Source: Dyadobacter sp. (GTDB taxonomy: Bacteria > Bacteroidota > Bacteroidia > Cytophagales > Spirosomataceae). Taken from it: a DNA stretch of 64,000 nucleotides. Positions 25,276 through 33,903 of this stretch are shown here, piece by piece. A program made the translations under genes and the position numbers. A model generated the notes under the pieces. The model had not been told where the DNA came from. It saw nothing but the letters and a program-made list of their open reading frames with translations, and did no database searches. The stretch covers positions 124,001-188,000 of the forward strand of contig NZ_JAGIAS010000007.1 in assembly GCF_017744695.1 (NCBI RefSeq), read 5' to 3'. Position 1 is the first letter of the stretch; every line of letters starts with the position of its first letter.

Positions 25276-25590
25276 GGCTTTATAGCTTTTGCTTGTGAGC
25301 CACGTAATAACTTTATCGCGGTGGTCGCCCTGGATCTGCACTTCGCCGTCTTTGACGGTGCCGCCGCTGCCACAGAGGCCTTTCAGCTGCTTGCCGAGCG
25401 TTTCCAGGTCGGCATTTGCTCCGATAAATCCTTTCACGACGGTAATCACCTTGCCGCCGCCTTTGCGGTCGAGCCAGATGCGAAGGTCCTGCTGCTGCGG
25501 GGCCAGCGTTTCGGGTTCGTCTTCCTGATCGTTGTATTCAAACTCGGGGTTGGTAGAGTACACTATGCCCGAGCGGTTTTTCTTTGACAT
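25258..25590 (-). CDS. yciH: translation initiation factor SUI1/eIF1-like protein (YciH)
   Basis: 110-aa protein with the SUI1 fold. After a charged N-terminal tail come IWLDRKGGGKVITVVKGF, then LETLGKQLKGLCGSGGTVKDGEVQIQGDHRDKVITWL, the characteristic LxxxCGxGGTxKxxxIxxQGD block. Bacterial YciH proteins resemble eukaryotic eIF1 and influence start-site fidelity or stress translation. It is the last gene of a minus-strand run, 19 bases after the lipid-kinase gene. Its final codons overlap a terminator of the opposite strand. Confidence 0.9.
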   Translation of the reverse strand: MSKKNRSGIVYSTNPEFEYNDQEDEPETLAPQQQDLRIWLDRKGGGKVITVVKGFIGANADLETLGKQLKGLCGSGGTVKDGEVQIQGDHRDKVITWLTSKSYKAKKAGG

Positions 25591-25609
25591 ATTTTCAGCG
25601 TTAGGGGAA

Positions 25610-26485
25610 TCAGATGATTACATTCAGGCTTCCCGGCTTAATTTTAACCTCTATTCGCGTAGTATCCAGCTGTAATGGCTCTCCATCGTAATGGATCATC
25701 GGGGGCACATCGGTTTCGACCACCGCCTGTGTGGCGCGCTGGTAGTCGATATAGGTCGATTGCTTCAATTGCTTGGTGAACAATCCGTAGGCGAGTGCCG
25801 TGCCGTACCATTGCGGGAAAGGGCTGATCGTGCATACATCGAGCAAACCATCCTGCAAGCTGGCTTGCGGGGCTACCCAGGCATTGTTTCCAAATTGGCC
25901 CGCATTGGCAAATGAAAGCGAGAAGGCCCGCTTTTCGACGCCATTGAGCCGGAACGACTGCGGTTTATAGGACCAATAAGCCTTAAATGAAACATTGACA
26001 TATGTAATCAGTCCGCGCTTTTTCTGCTGGCTGAACAAATGCCCCACGTATGCGTCGAAACCCATTCCGGCAGTGCAGAAAAAGGGTATACCATTCAATT
26101 CGGCGCTGTCGATCGTCGAGGGCTTGCCTTCGAAGAGCCGTTTCAGGGCTGCATCCAGCGTCAGCGGAAGGCCGAGGTGCCGAGCAAGGCCATTTCCCGA
26201 GCCCAGGGGTAGAATACCTATTGGAATATTGGTGTCCACCAGCGGTTTGGCAATCTCATTCACAGTACCGTCACCGCCGACTGCTACGATCGCCTTCCAT
26301 TTTTCCGTGTGCATATGCTCGCGCACGAGCTCGGTCGCATGGGCGGGCTCCTCGGTGAAAAGGATCTGGGCAGAGCCGGCATTCTTTTTCGCAACAGAAT
26401 GGATTCGTTCCCGTACAGCTGCGCTGTTCTTGCCGATTGAAGTGCCCGAATTGGGATTCAGTATAAATAAATAGGGATGGGTCAC
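25610..26485 (-). CDS. diacylglycerol kinase family lipid kinase
   Basis: 291-aa kinase of the DagK/YegS/sphingosine-kinase family, phosphorylating diacylglycerol or a related lipid at the inner membrane. The nucleotide site reads VAVGGDGTVNEIAK (about 70) followed by IGILPLGSGNGLARHLG (about 92); ILNPNSG at the N-terminus is also typical. The start appears to be GTG at 26485, only 3 bases after the stop of a 39-residue membrane microprotein, so the two are translationally coupled. In Bacteroidota, which make sphingolipids, a ceramide or sphingoid-base substrate is possible but not shown. Confidence 0.88.
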   Translation of the reverse strand: MTHPYLFILNPNSGTSIGKNSAAVRERIHSVAKKNAGSAQILFTEEPAHATELVREHMHTEKWKAIVAVGGDGTVNEIAKPLVDTNIPIGILPLGSGNGLARHLGLPLTLDAALKRLFEGKPSTIDSAELNGIPFFCTAGMGFDAYVGHLFSQQKKRGLITYVNVSFKAYWSYKPQSFRLNGVEKRAFSLSFANAGQFGNNAWVAPQASLQDGLLDVCTISPFPQWYGTALAYGLFTKQLKQSTYIDYQRATQAVVETDVPPMIHYDGEPLQLDTTRIEVKIKPGSLNVII

Positions 26486-26488
26486 TGG

Positions 26489-26608
26489 TCAGGCAAAAAA
26501 TAGGAACAGAATAAGAATAAAAACAATGATGAACAGGTAGTAAAGACCATCCACGAATGGATATTTCTGGCGGTCGATTTTCTTGAAAATGCTGTCGAAC
26601 TTGCTCAT
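26489..26608 (-). CDS. 39-residue single-span membrane microprotein
   Basis: A short open frame with ATG at 26608 and stop at 26489. The product MSKFDSIFKKIDRQKYPFVD continues into a wholly hydrophobic C-terminal half (LYYLFIIVFILILFLFFA). It is a basic, amphipathic head plus one transmembrane helix, ending at the membrane. The stop is followed after 3 bases by the GTG of the lipid-kinase gene, a spacing typical of coupled genes. No homologue is recognised. It may help place the kinase or another protein at the membrane. Confidence 0.6.
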   Translation of the reverse strand: MSKFDSIFKKIDRQKYPFVDGLYYLFIIVFILILFLFFA

Positions 26609-26710
26609 ACCTGCTGGATCAATGATATTTCGGCTATGTGCCTTCCTGGGGCGCCGATCTTTCCGTTATATTTAGAATCGTCAATTGCATTACAAAAATC
26701 CATAAAAAAT

Positions 26711-27145
26711 ATGAGAAACTGGTTTTTTACCCTCATTCTGATCGGCATTGCTTTCATGTCGGAGGCGCAGTCGCCGCGCGACAATGAGGAGATCCTCGGC
26801 ATCCTGAAACGCCAGGAGGCAGATTGGAACAAGGGGGACATTCAATCGTTCATGAACGGTTACTGGGAATCCGATTCGCTGATGTTCGTCGGAAAAGCGG
26901 GCATTACTTACGGTTACAAGCCGACTTACGAAGGTTATCTCAAACGTTATCCCGATCGTGCGACGATGGGGACATTGAAATTCAGCTTCCTCAATTTCTC
27001 ATTCCCCGGCCGCGATGTGGCTTTTGTAGTAGGGAAATTTCATTTGACACGACCCGAAAAGGGAGATCTGGAAGGTCATTACACACTTTTGTTCAAGAAA
27101 ATCAAAGGCAAATGGCTGATCGTTTGCGATCATACGAGCGGGTAA
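26711..27145 (+). CDS. NTF2-like (SnoaL/DUF4440-type) secreted protein
   Basis: 144 aa from the ATG at 26711, which begins a signal peptide (MRNWFFTLILIGIAFMSEAQ). An upstream in-frame Met would precede the signal with 25 unlikely residues. The mature part is a cone-shaped NTF2 fold: EEILGILKRQEADWNKGDIQ, SFMNGYWESDSLMFVGKAG, ending HYTLLFKKIKGKWLIVCDHT. Proteins of this shape hold small hydrophobic ligands or catalyse simple isomerisations; this one is probably periplasmic and of unknown role. Convergent with the lipocalin-like gene across a shared terminator. Confidence 0.82.
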   Translation: MRNWFFTLILIGIAFMSEAQSPRDNEEILGILKRQEADWNKGDIQSFMNGYWESDSLMFVGKAGITYGYKPTYEGYLKRYPDRATMGTLKFSFLNFSFPGRDVAFVVGKFHLTRPEKGDLEGHYTLLFKKIKGKWLIVCDHTSG

Positions 27146-27147
27146 AC

Positions 27148-27178
27148 AAAAAGCCGGACTGAGAAAGCCCGGCTTTTT
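27148..27178. terminator. bidirectional terminator
   Basis: 10-bp stem AAAAAGCCGG (27148-27157) with CCGGCTTTTT (27169-27178). T-tracts follow on both strands, and it sits between two convergent genes (NTF2-like and lipocalin-like). Confidence 0.8.
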
Positions 27179-27199
27179 TGTTTCTCGTATTGGAGAATG

Positions 27200-27676
27200 C
27201 TATACTTTTTTGAATTTCAGCACCACATCAATGGCCGCTGAACCCGGAATAACCGCAGCATCGTCAACGGAAACTTGCAAATCGGAACCATTCAGGGTGT
27301 ATTTGAAAGATTTAGAATTATTCGAACTGTCTTTGAGAATCAAATTACCATCCTTAACCTCCCATTTAGCTCCGTTGATGGGTATAACGGAGTTGATGAG
27401 CGTTACAGCAGTTGGACAATCGGCAGTTGCAATGGAGTTGTCAGCCTTAAAAGTCAATTTCAAGCTGTATATACACGGTACAAGTGTAGCAGGGTCAACG
27501 GGCAACGTAGATCCCGGAGCAGCCGCAACGGCAGTAAGTTGCCATGTCGCCACGATCGGATCGTTGTTTGCTGGTGGTGTCGGTTCATCATCGTCATCTT
27601 TACAAGCAAAAACGACGGAGAGGATCATGAACATGGCTAGCAAGGAGGTTTTGCCGAGGGCGTAGGTTTTTTTCAT
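27200..27676 (-). CDS. lipocalin-like lipoprotein
   Basis: About 158 aa from the ATG at 27676, chosen because MKKTYALGKTSLLAMFMILS then begins a lipoprotein signal with lipobox VFAC. An acidic, Pro-rich linker (KDDDDEPTPP) precedes a beta-rich domain opening with IVATWQLTAV, the W-x-L start common to Bacteroidota lipocalin-like proteins. YSLKLTFKADNSI, GAKWEVKDGNLIL and FKYTLNGSDLQVSV are consistent with an eight-stranded barrel. It is probably exposed on the outer membrane; the ligand is unknown. Confidence 0.78.
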   Translation of the reverse strand: MKKTYALGKTSLLAMFMILSVVFACKDDDDEPTPPANNDPIVATWQLTAVAAAPGSTLPVDPATLVPCIYSLKLTFKADNSIATADCPTAVTLINSVIPINGAKWEVKDGNLILKDSSNNSKSFKYTLNGSDLQVSVDDAAVIPGSAAIDVVLKFKKV

Positions 27677-27767
27677 AGTTGAGAACTTAAAAGTTAAAAT
27701 CAATAGAGTTGATTCGCGTTAGTTTTAACGCTCAAACTTAGTGAAAAATGCCTTTTGGCGGGAAGTT

Positions 27768-28784
27768 TTATGACTTAGCGGAAAATTTTGAAGGTTGTTC
27801 GGAAGAAAGAAACAGATTAATCAGATCCGAAGCCGCTTCGTCGGGCAGCTTTTCCCCGCTTCGTACGGCTTCGTCCTCGGAGGCAATGCGCTGCTTTACC
27901 AGTTCATTTTCATAAAACCGGTCTTCGAGCGATTGCAGGATCTGCTCGCGGAGCCAGTCTATGCGTTGCAGCCGCCTGTTTTCCTGCAAATAGCCGCTGG
28001 CCGACGTTTGCGCATGGTAATCGCTGATAATGTTCCAGATCGGGGCCATTCCGGTTCCTTCCAATGCCGAACAGGCCACGACTTGCACCGGTATTTTAGA
28101 TGCGGTCTCAGGAAAAAGATGTAATGCCTGCCGGTATTCCGTTACGGCTTTTGCAACGGCCCGTTCATTGCCGCTATCGGCCTTGTTGACAGCCACGGCG
28201 TCCACCATCTCCATAATGCCTTTTTTGATACCCTGCAATTCGTCACCTGCGCCTGCGAGCATGAGGAGCAGGAAGAAATCGGTCATACCCTTCACGAGGG
28301 TTTCGGACTGGCCCACACCTACCGTTTCGACCAATATAAGATCGTAACCTGCCGCTTCACAAAGCAGGATCGCCTCGCGCGTGTGCCGCGCGACGCCTCC
28401 GAGCGAGAGGTTGGTAGGGGAGGGACGGATGTAGGCATTCGGGTCGCGGGACAGCTTTTCCATCCGCGTTTTGTCGCCCAATATGCTCCCGCCCGACTGC
28501 TTGCTGCTCGGGTCGACAGCCAGCACAGCCACCCGCTTACCCAGCGAAGTGAGGTAACTTCCAAATGCCTCGATGAATGTGCTTTTCCCGACGCCGGGCA
28601 CTCCGGTAATACCAATGCGAATGGACTTGCCGGTGTGCGGCAGGATATTTTGGAGGATCTGCGAAGCTAATGCACGGTCCCCGGCAAGGCTGCTTTCGAT
28701 GATCGTGATCGCGCGGCTGAGCGTGGTACGATCGCCCGAAAGGATCCCTTTGGCATAAGTTTCAACAGACAGTCGTTGGCGCAT
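27768..28784 (-). CDS. meaB: methylmalonyl-CoA mutase-associated GTPase MeaB
   Basis: 338-aa G3E-family P-loop GTPase (ArgK/MeaB) that protects and reloads adenosylcobalamin-dependent methylmalonyl-CoA mutase. Walker A GITGVPGVGKSTFIEAFG spans 58-75. Further motifs are VLAVDPSSKQSGGSILGDKTRM, ETVGVGQSE (switch/Walker B region), and the base-specificity motif VNKAD. The C-terminal helical extension supports dimerisation. No mutase gene is in the window. It is divergent from the M1 peptidase gene with 132 bases between. Confidence 0.92.
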   Translation of the reverse strand: MRQRLSVETYAKGILSGDRTTLSRAITIIESSLAGDRALASQILQNILPHTGKSIRIGITGVPGVGKSTFIEAFGSYLTSLGKRVAVLAVDPSSKQSGGSILGDKTRMEKLSRDPNAYIRPSPTNLSLGGVARHTREAILLCEAAGYDLILVETVGVGQSETLVKGMTDFFLLLMLAGAGDELQGIKKGIMEMVDAVAVNKADSGNERAVAKAVTEYRQALHLFPETASKIPVQVVACSALEGTGMAPIWNIISDYHAQTSASGYLQENRRLQRIDWLREQILQSLEDRFYENELVKQRIASEDEAVRSGEKLPDEAASDLINLFLSSEQPSKFSAKS

Positions 28785-28916
28785 TGGAAGGAAAATTTGA
28801 CGTCGGCAGACAAACGGCGTTGTCCGTCGCTAAAATGAAACTTTTTCTCCTAAAACAGGTGAAAAGGTGTATATTGCTCGTTTACAACCCAATATTTCCA
28901 ATTTTTAACCATTATA

Positions 28917-30917
28917 ATGAAAATTTCAATATTTCGTCTGGGCGTCATGGCAATGAGCAGTCTGGGCTTCTTCAACAACACTATCGCACAGGAGGCGGAG
29001 AAGGTGAAATATGATGCCCATGTCCTTTTTCATCCGCTTTTCAATTTCCAGCCGGGCAATGAGTACCGGACGGGAAGTGGCGCCCCCGGACCCAAATACT
29101 GGCAGAACCGTGCCGATTACAAGATCAATGTAGCGCTCGAGGAGGAGAAAGGGACTGTGAGTGGAGAGGTAGAGCTTACCTATAAAAACAATAGCCCCGA
29201 AAATCTGGAATTCATCTGGCTGCAGCTCGATCAGAATGCGTTTGGCAGCCATTCAAGAGGTGCGCAGACTACGCCGGTGAGTGGCGGCCGTTTCGGCAAT
29301 ATGGGATTTGACGGTGGCGACTCCATCAAATCCGTAACGGTACAGCAAGGTAAGGGCGCATTTGTGGATGCGGAATACAAAGTGACCGATACCCGCATGC
29401 AGATCCGCCTTAAAACGCCGGTGAAAGCGAATGGCGACGTGATCAAGATCAAGCTGGCCTATTCATTCAAAATTCCGGAGTACGGCTCCGACCGTATGGG
29501 AACGCTGGAAACCAAGAATGGTATCGTGTATGAAATGGCGCAATGGTATCCCCGGGTTGCTGTTTTCGATGATATCGAAGGCTGGAACCTGCTGCCGTAC
29601 CTGGGTGCAGGCGAGTTTTACCTCGAATATGGCGATTTTGAATACAATGTGACTGTTCCCTGGGACCACATTGTAGTGGGATCCGGCGAATTGCTTAACC
29701 CGAACGAAGTACTGACCGCCGAGCAGCGTAAGAGACTGGCGGATGCCGCCAAAAGTGACCAGACAGTTGTAATTCGCAGTGCGGAAGACGTAACCAACCC
29801 GAGCACAAGGCCCAAACAATCGGGTACATTGACCTGGCGCTTCCGGTGCGTGCAGGCGCGCGACATTGCGTGGGCTACTTCGAAGGCGTTTGTTTGGGAT
29901 GCAGCGCGTATGAACCTGCCCAAAGGGAAAACCGCGTTGGCGCAGTCGGTATACCCGGCTGAGGACGGCGGACTGGATGGCTGGGGCCGCTCGACCGAGT
30001 ACGTGAAGGGCTGTATCGAGTTCTATTCCAACTATGTACATGAATACACCTACCCGGTAGCGACCAACGTGGCCGGTATCGTGGGTGGTATGGAGTATCC
30101 GGGAATCGTTTTTTGTAGCAGCAAAAGCCGTAAAGAGGACCTGTGGGGCGTAACCGACCACGAGTTTGGTCACAACTGGTTCCCGATGATCGTAGGTAAT
30201 AACGAGCGTAAATATGCATGGATGGACGAAGGGTTCAACACGTTCATCAATTTCCTTTCAGGCGATAACTTCAACAATGGCGAGTATAAAACGACCCAGA
30301 TGAATGATATGCACCGCCTGGCACCGATGATCTTCCGCCCGAAAGCGGATCCGATTATGACGATCCCTGATGTGGTACAGGCTGTGAACCTGGGTTGGGA
30401 AGCCTATTACAAACCTGCATTAGGCCTCAAAATGCTTCGCGAGCAAATCCTCGGCAAGGAACGTTTCGATTATGCATTCAAAATTTACGTACAGCGCTGG
30501 GCATTCAAGCATCCTACGCCGTATGATTTCTTCCGTACCATCGAAGATGCGGCAGGCGAAGACCTGGGCTGGTTCTGGAAAGGTTGGTTCTTTGAGAACT
30601 ACAAACTGGATCAGTCGGTGAAGGACGTGGCTTATGTGGAGCAAAACCCGCAGAAAGGCTCTTACATCACGATCGAAAACCTCGATCAGCTCGCAATGCC
30701 GGTCAAAGTGGATATTGAAGAAGTGAGCGGCAAGAAAACGCGGGTTGAATTGCCGGTTGAAATCTGGCAGCGCGGAGGCGCATGGACGTTTAAAGCGGCG
30801 ACGCAGGGACCTATCCGTTCCGTAACGATCGATCCTGAGCATAACCTGCCTGATATCAATCCTGAGAATAATGTCTGGAAACCGGCCTCCTACAATACCG
30901 AACCCGATGTGAATTGA
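28917..30917 (+). CDS. M1 family metallopeptidase (aminopeptidase-like)
   Basis: 666-aa secreted zinc peptidase. A short signal peptide (about 1-22, ending NNTIAQ) is followed by a beta-saddle N-terminal domain with YKINVALEEEKGTVSGEVEL. The catalytic domain carries HEFGHNWFPM (His415, Glu416, His419) and the third zinc ligand Glu438 in AWMDEGFN, with spacing typical of M1. The usual exopeptidase motif GAMEN is represented by GGMEYPG (about 393), as in many Bacteroidota M1 proteins. A C-terminal beta domain ends the protein; there is no T9SS domain. Confidence 0.9.
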   Translation: MKISIFRLGVMAMSSLGFFNNTIAQEAEKVKYDAHVLFHPLFNFQPGNEYRTGSGAPGPKYWQNRADYKINVALEEEKGTVSGEVELTYKNNSPENLEFIWLQLDQNAFGSHSRGAQTTPVSGGRFGNMGFDGGDSIKSVTVQQGKGAFVDAEYKVTDTRMQIRLKTPVKANGDVIKIKLAYSFKIPEYGSDRMGTLETKNGIVYEMAQWYPRVAVFDDIEGWNLLPYLGAGEFYLEYGDFEYNVTVPWDHIVVGSGELLNPNEVLTAEQRKRLADAAKSDQTVVIRSAEDVTNPSTRPKQSGTLTWRFRCVQARDIAWATSKAFVWDAARMNLPKGKTALAQSVYPAEDGGLDGWGRSTEYVKGCIEFYSNYVHEYTYPVATNVAGIVGGMEYPGIVFCSSKSRKEDLWGVTDHEFGHNWFPMIVGNNERKYAWMDEGFNTFINFLSGDNFNNGEYKTTQMNDMHRLAPMIFRPKADPIMTIPDVVQAVNLGWEAYYKPALGLKMLREQILGKERFDYAFKIYVQRWAFKHPTPYDFFRTIEDAAGEDLGWFWKGWFFENYKLDQSVKDVAYVEQNPQKGSYITIENLDQLAMPVKVDIEEVSGKKTRVELPVEIWQRGGAWTFKAATQGPIRSVTIDPEHNLPDINPENNVWKPASYNTEPDVN

Positions 30918-30935
30918 GTGCATTCGGACACATAG

Positions 30936-30972
30936 AAAAAGCCTTCCAATCGTAACGGTTGGAAGGCTTTTT
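30936..30972. terminator. bidirectional terminator
   Basis: 14-bp stem AAAAAGCCTTCCAA (30936-30949) with TTGGAAGGCTTTTT (30959-30972), T-rich on both strands, between the convergent M1 peptidase and FabH-like genes. Confidence 0.82.
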
Positions 30973-30994
30973 TATGGTTTAATGAGAAGTACGA

Positions 30995-31939
30995 TTAGAC
31001 CGTAAGCAGCATGGCGCCATACGAATAGCCGCCGCCAAATACCGTGATCACGATATTTTCACCCTTCTTAAATTTATCCTTATTTTCTGAGAGCGCGATC
31101 GCACACCCGGCGCAGCCCGTATTACCGAGGTACTGGATGTTCGAAATCAGCTTTTCGGCCGGAATACCCAGGGTATTGATCACGTTCAGGCTAATGCGGT
31201 GGTTGGCCTGGTGCGGAATCAGGTAATCGAGGTCGTTGATTGTCAGACCGCATTCCTGCAACACCTGCTGGCTCACTTTGGGCATGTAAACACACGCATT
31301 CTGGAACACATCACGCCCGAAAGGCATTACCACACCCCGGTCGTTGGGTCGGAGTACAACGGCTTCTGTGGCTTTTCCGCTGGTGGCCGCGCCGCCGGTG
31401 ATAAGCTTTTTGATCTGCATGTCGCCTTCCGTCTGCCGCTCCCTGGAAATCAGCAAAGCGGAAGCGCCATCGCCCCACAAATGCCCGGAAACCGTATCCA
31501 TTTCATTGTAATAGGCCGTATTATGGTCAGAAACAACCACCAATGCCTTCGAAGCCTTGCCCATGGCGAAATAGCCTTCGACGATCTCGATCGCGTTAAG
31601 CAACGACGAGCAGGCGGATGAAATGCTTACGACCGGAATGTCGGGAATTTGAAGCTGGTGCTGTACCGCGTGGGCCAGCGTGACGATGGTGTCATAAGGC
31701 GTGTAAGTCGCGCCTACGATCAGATCTATCTCGTTTTTACTGTATGGGATATTTTCGAGCAATGTTTCGACCGCCTTCATGGCCATGGTCGATGTATTTT
31801 CGTCTGCTGATGCTTTACGTCTTTCTGAGATTCCCGTTCTTTCCGTTATCCACTCGTTAGATAGGTTGTTGAGATTTGTAAAATATTCATTACCAATAAC
31901 TTCGCTTGGCAGATAATGACTAACCGTATTAATATACAT
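30995..31939 (-). CDS. 3-oxoacyl-ACP synthase III family protein (FabH-like)
   Basis: 314-aa thiolase-fold condensing enzyme. The Cys-His-Asn triad of KAS III is intact: Cys110 in SSACSS, His243 in PHQANHRI and Asn273 in GNTGCAGCAIAL. The N-terminus YLPSEVIGNEYF and NEWITERTGISERR is FabH-like. Two extra cysteines sit beside the active-site Asn, where housekeeping FabH usually has small residues. It is isolated from other fab genes (fabD is 23 kb away), so it may start branched fatty acids or make a specialised lipid or secondary metabolite instead of serving bulk synthesis. Confidence 0.87.
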   Translation of the reverse strand: MYINTVSHYLPSEVIGNEYFTNLNNLSNEWITERTGISERRKASADENTSTMAMKAVETLLENIPYSKNEIDLIVGATYTPYDTIVTLAHAVQHQLQIPDIPVVSISSACSSLLNAIEIVEGYFAMGKASKALVVVSDHNTAYYNEMDTVSGHLWGDGASALLISRERQTEGDMQIKKLITGGAATSGKATEAVVLRPNDRGVVMPFGRDVFQNACVYMPKVSQQVLQECGLTINDLDYLIPHQANHRISLNVINTLGIPAEKLISNIQYLGNTGCAGCAIALSENKDKFKKGENIVITVFGGGYSYGAMLLTV

Positions 31940-32080
31940 GATTGAGAAGTTGACTTCGCAAGCTACAATTCTTTTCGATTCCGAAAGTTAAATATTTCGT
32001 AGAAATCGTAGCACTCCATATTTGAACAATTCAATAATAAATTTATAAAATTATAATAACTGCGCCTGTAAATTAGATTG

Positions 32081-33193
32081 TTAGGAATTAAAAATGTCGC
32101 TGTAAAACGACAAAAGTTTTGCCTCCTCCGTGGCCCAGTTGTAATATGCTTCGGCAGCTTTTCTGCCATTCTTACCCATTTGTTGCCCTAGTGCGCTGTC
32201 GGTAATGCAGCATTCCAATGCCTCGCGCAGCATTTCGGCATTGCAGGGAGAAATGCAAAACCCGCATTGCGCCCCCTCCACAATTTGCCGGTAAGCAGGG
32301 AAATCGGAGGTGATGACAGGCAATTGCAGCGCCATGTATTCGAACAGCTTTGTCGGGAACGACTCCGGGTAATCGGCCACAGGTTTCAGCAGCGCAATGC
32401 CGGCTACCGACTGCCGGGCATATGGCAGCGCCAGCTTCTGGTCAGTGTAACCGTGGAATGTGATATTGTTCCTTGCCTGCTGATAGCCCGCTATCGCTTC
32501 CAGCTCTGTTTGGCTTACCCGCACCGGGCCGAAAAGATGCAAATGGCAGCCGGGATGGCTGTTTTTCAGGATTGCCATGGCATTGATCATCGTATCGAGG
32601 CACCGCTCCATGGACACTACCCCGAGGTAAAAGATCTCGGGCCCGTGCACGGGGACACGCTCGTGTGCGAGGGAATCCATTACAGGCAGCGATACATAAT
32701 TGTGGATCACAACAAATGGCTTTGCCAGATGATGGTATTCTTCCAGGTAAGCGTGGTCCGTAAATGCGCAATGGAATTTCCGGCGTGCCAGGCTATCGAA
32801 AAACCGGAACAGTTGCCTGAAAACCGGGTTGTTGTTGTACCGCTTGATCGCGAATTTCTTGAACAGGTTCTCCTGCACTTCGTATACCACTTTCGCTCCT
32901 GCCCATCGGAATAGGAATGCCATCGGAATCAGTTCCGGCACAAAAATGTGGACGATGTCCGCTCTCAGCCGCAGACATTTGAACAATGCTACGGGATGCG
33001 CAAACAGGATTCTGGGTAGTAACCGCCCGAATTTCGGCAGGTCGATCAAATGCAGCCCTTCCTTCATGCCACTTCCGAGGCCGGGTAATGCACAAAATAC
33101 CTCGTAATGGTTTCGGAGCGAGGGGGCGATCTTGTACATAATGCGCGAGTCTGCCGACGGGTGCACCGTGCTGAGCAGCAGCACGCGTTTCAT
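32081..33193 (-). CDS. glycosyltransferase family 4 (GT-B) protein
   Basis: 370-aa glycosyltransferase. The N-terminal acceptor domain (MKRVLLLSTVHPSADSRIMY) is followed by the donor domain: GPEIFYLGVVSMERCLDTMI, LHLFGP and the nucleotide-sugar signature FPTKLFEYMALQLPVITSD, with the catalytic Glu (KLFEYMA) of GT4 retaining enzymes. The likely substrate is an NDP-sugar transferred to a surface glycan. Its ATG overlaps the deoC stop by 4 bases, which implies translational coupling but not a shared pathway. Confidence 0.86.
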   Translation of the reverse strand: MKRVLLLSTVHPSADSRIMYKIAPSLRNHYEVFCALPGLGSGMKEGLHLIDLPKFGRLLPRILFAHPVALFKCLRLRADIVHIFVPELIPMAFLFRWAGAKVVYEVQENLFKKFAIKRYNNNPVFRQLFRFFDSLARRKFHCAFTDHAYLEEYHHLAKPFVVIHNYVSLPVMDSLAHERVPVHGPEIFYLGVVSMERCLDTMINAMAILKNSHPGCHLHLFGPVRVSQTELEAIAGYQQARNNITFHGYTDQKLALPYARQSVAGIALLKPVADYPESFPTKLFEYMALQLPVITSDFPAYRQIVEGAQCGFCISPCNAEMLREALECCITDSALGQQMGKNGRKAAEAYYNWATEEAKLLSFYSDIFNS

Positions 33194-33849
33194 GCGTGGG
33201 TCACGATTGCGACGCCCGATGAGGTTCCGATGCGTTCGGCGCCGGCTTCGATCATGGCGATGGCCTGTTCGTAAGTTTTGATACCGCCCGAAGCCTTGAT
33301 TTTCACCTCGGAAGGCAGAATCGACCGCATTTTGCGAACCGTTTCCACATCCGCACCACCGGGACCAAAGCCGGTTGACGTTTTGACAAAATCGGCTTTT
33401 GCCTCCGCACAGATTTCACAGGCCGTGTAAAGGTCGAATGAATCGAGTGCAGCGGTTTCGATAATCACTTTCAGCAATGCGTTCTGCCCATGGGCGAGGT
33501 CGGCAAGACTTTTCAACTCCTCACGAATGCTCAGGTAGGCCATCGATTTGAATTGTGACAGATTCATGACCACATCGAGCTCGGTAGCGCCATGCTGCAA
33601 TGCTTCCCGGGCTTCGGCGAGCTTGGTAGCTGTTGTGGAATAGCCCATCGGAAATCCCACCACTGTCGCTATTTCAATTTTTATTGGACAAAATTCCAGC
33701 ATTTCAACGACATATGGCACATAAACGGGTGCCACGCACACTGCTTTGAACTGGTGTATCCAAGCTTCTTCACAAAGCTTGCGGATATTGGTTTCGCTGG
33801 CCGTTGCTGCGAGCAGGGTGTGGTCGATGTAGGAAGAGAGATTATCCAT
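33190..33849 (-). CDS. deoC: deoxyribose-phosphate aldolase
   Basis: 219-aa class I aldolase (TIM barrel) that splits 2-deoxyribose-5-phosphate to acetaldehyde and glyceraldehyde-3-phosphate during deoxynucleoside salvage. Catalytic residues are clear: Asp92 (ELDVVMN), Schiff-base Lys156 (DFVKTSTGF) and Lys185 (VKIKASGGIK). Size matches the short bacterial form. It overlaps the GT4 gene by 4 bases and follows the DUF5606 gene by 54 bases, with a weak hairpin in the gap. Confidence 0.94.
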   Translation of the reverse strand: MDNLSSYIDHTLLAATASETNIRKLCEEAWIHQFKAVCVAPVYVPYVVEMLEFCPIKIEIATVVGFPMGYSTTATKLAEAREALQHGATELDVVMNLSQFKSMAYLSIREELKSLADLAHGQNALLKVIIETAALDSFDLYTACEICAEAKADFVKTSTGFGPGGADVETVRKMRSILPSEVKIKASGGIKTYEQAIAMIEAGAERIGTSSGVAIVTHA

Positions 33850-33859
33850 AAAAAGGAAA

Positions 33860-33882
33860 AACCCCGCCGGAAAGGCAGGGTT
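33860..33882 (-). terminator. weak terminator after the DUF5606 gene
   Basis: 9-bp stem with one mismatch, AACCCCGCC (33860-33868) with GGCAGGGTT (33874-33882), and a T-rich run on the minus strand, between the DUF5606 and deoC genes. It probably attenuates rather than fully stops transcription. Confidence 0.55.
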
Positions 33883-33903
33883 CCATATGCTATCAGATGC
33901 TGT

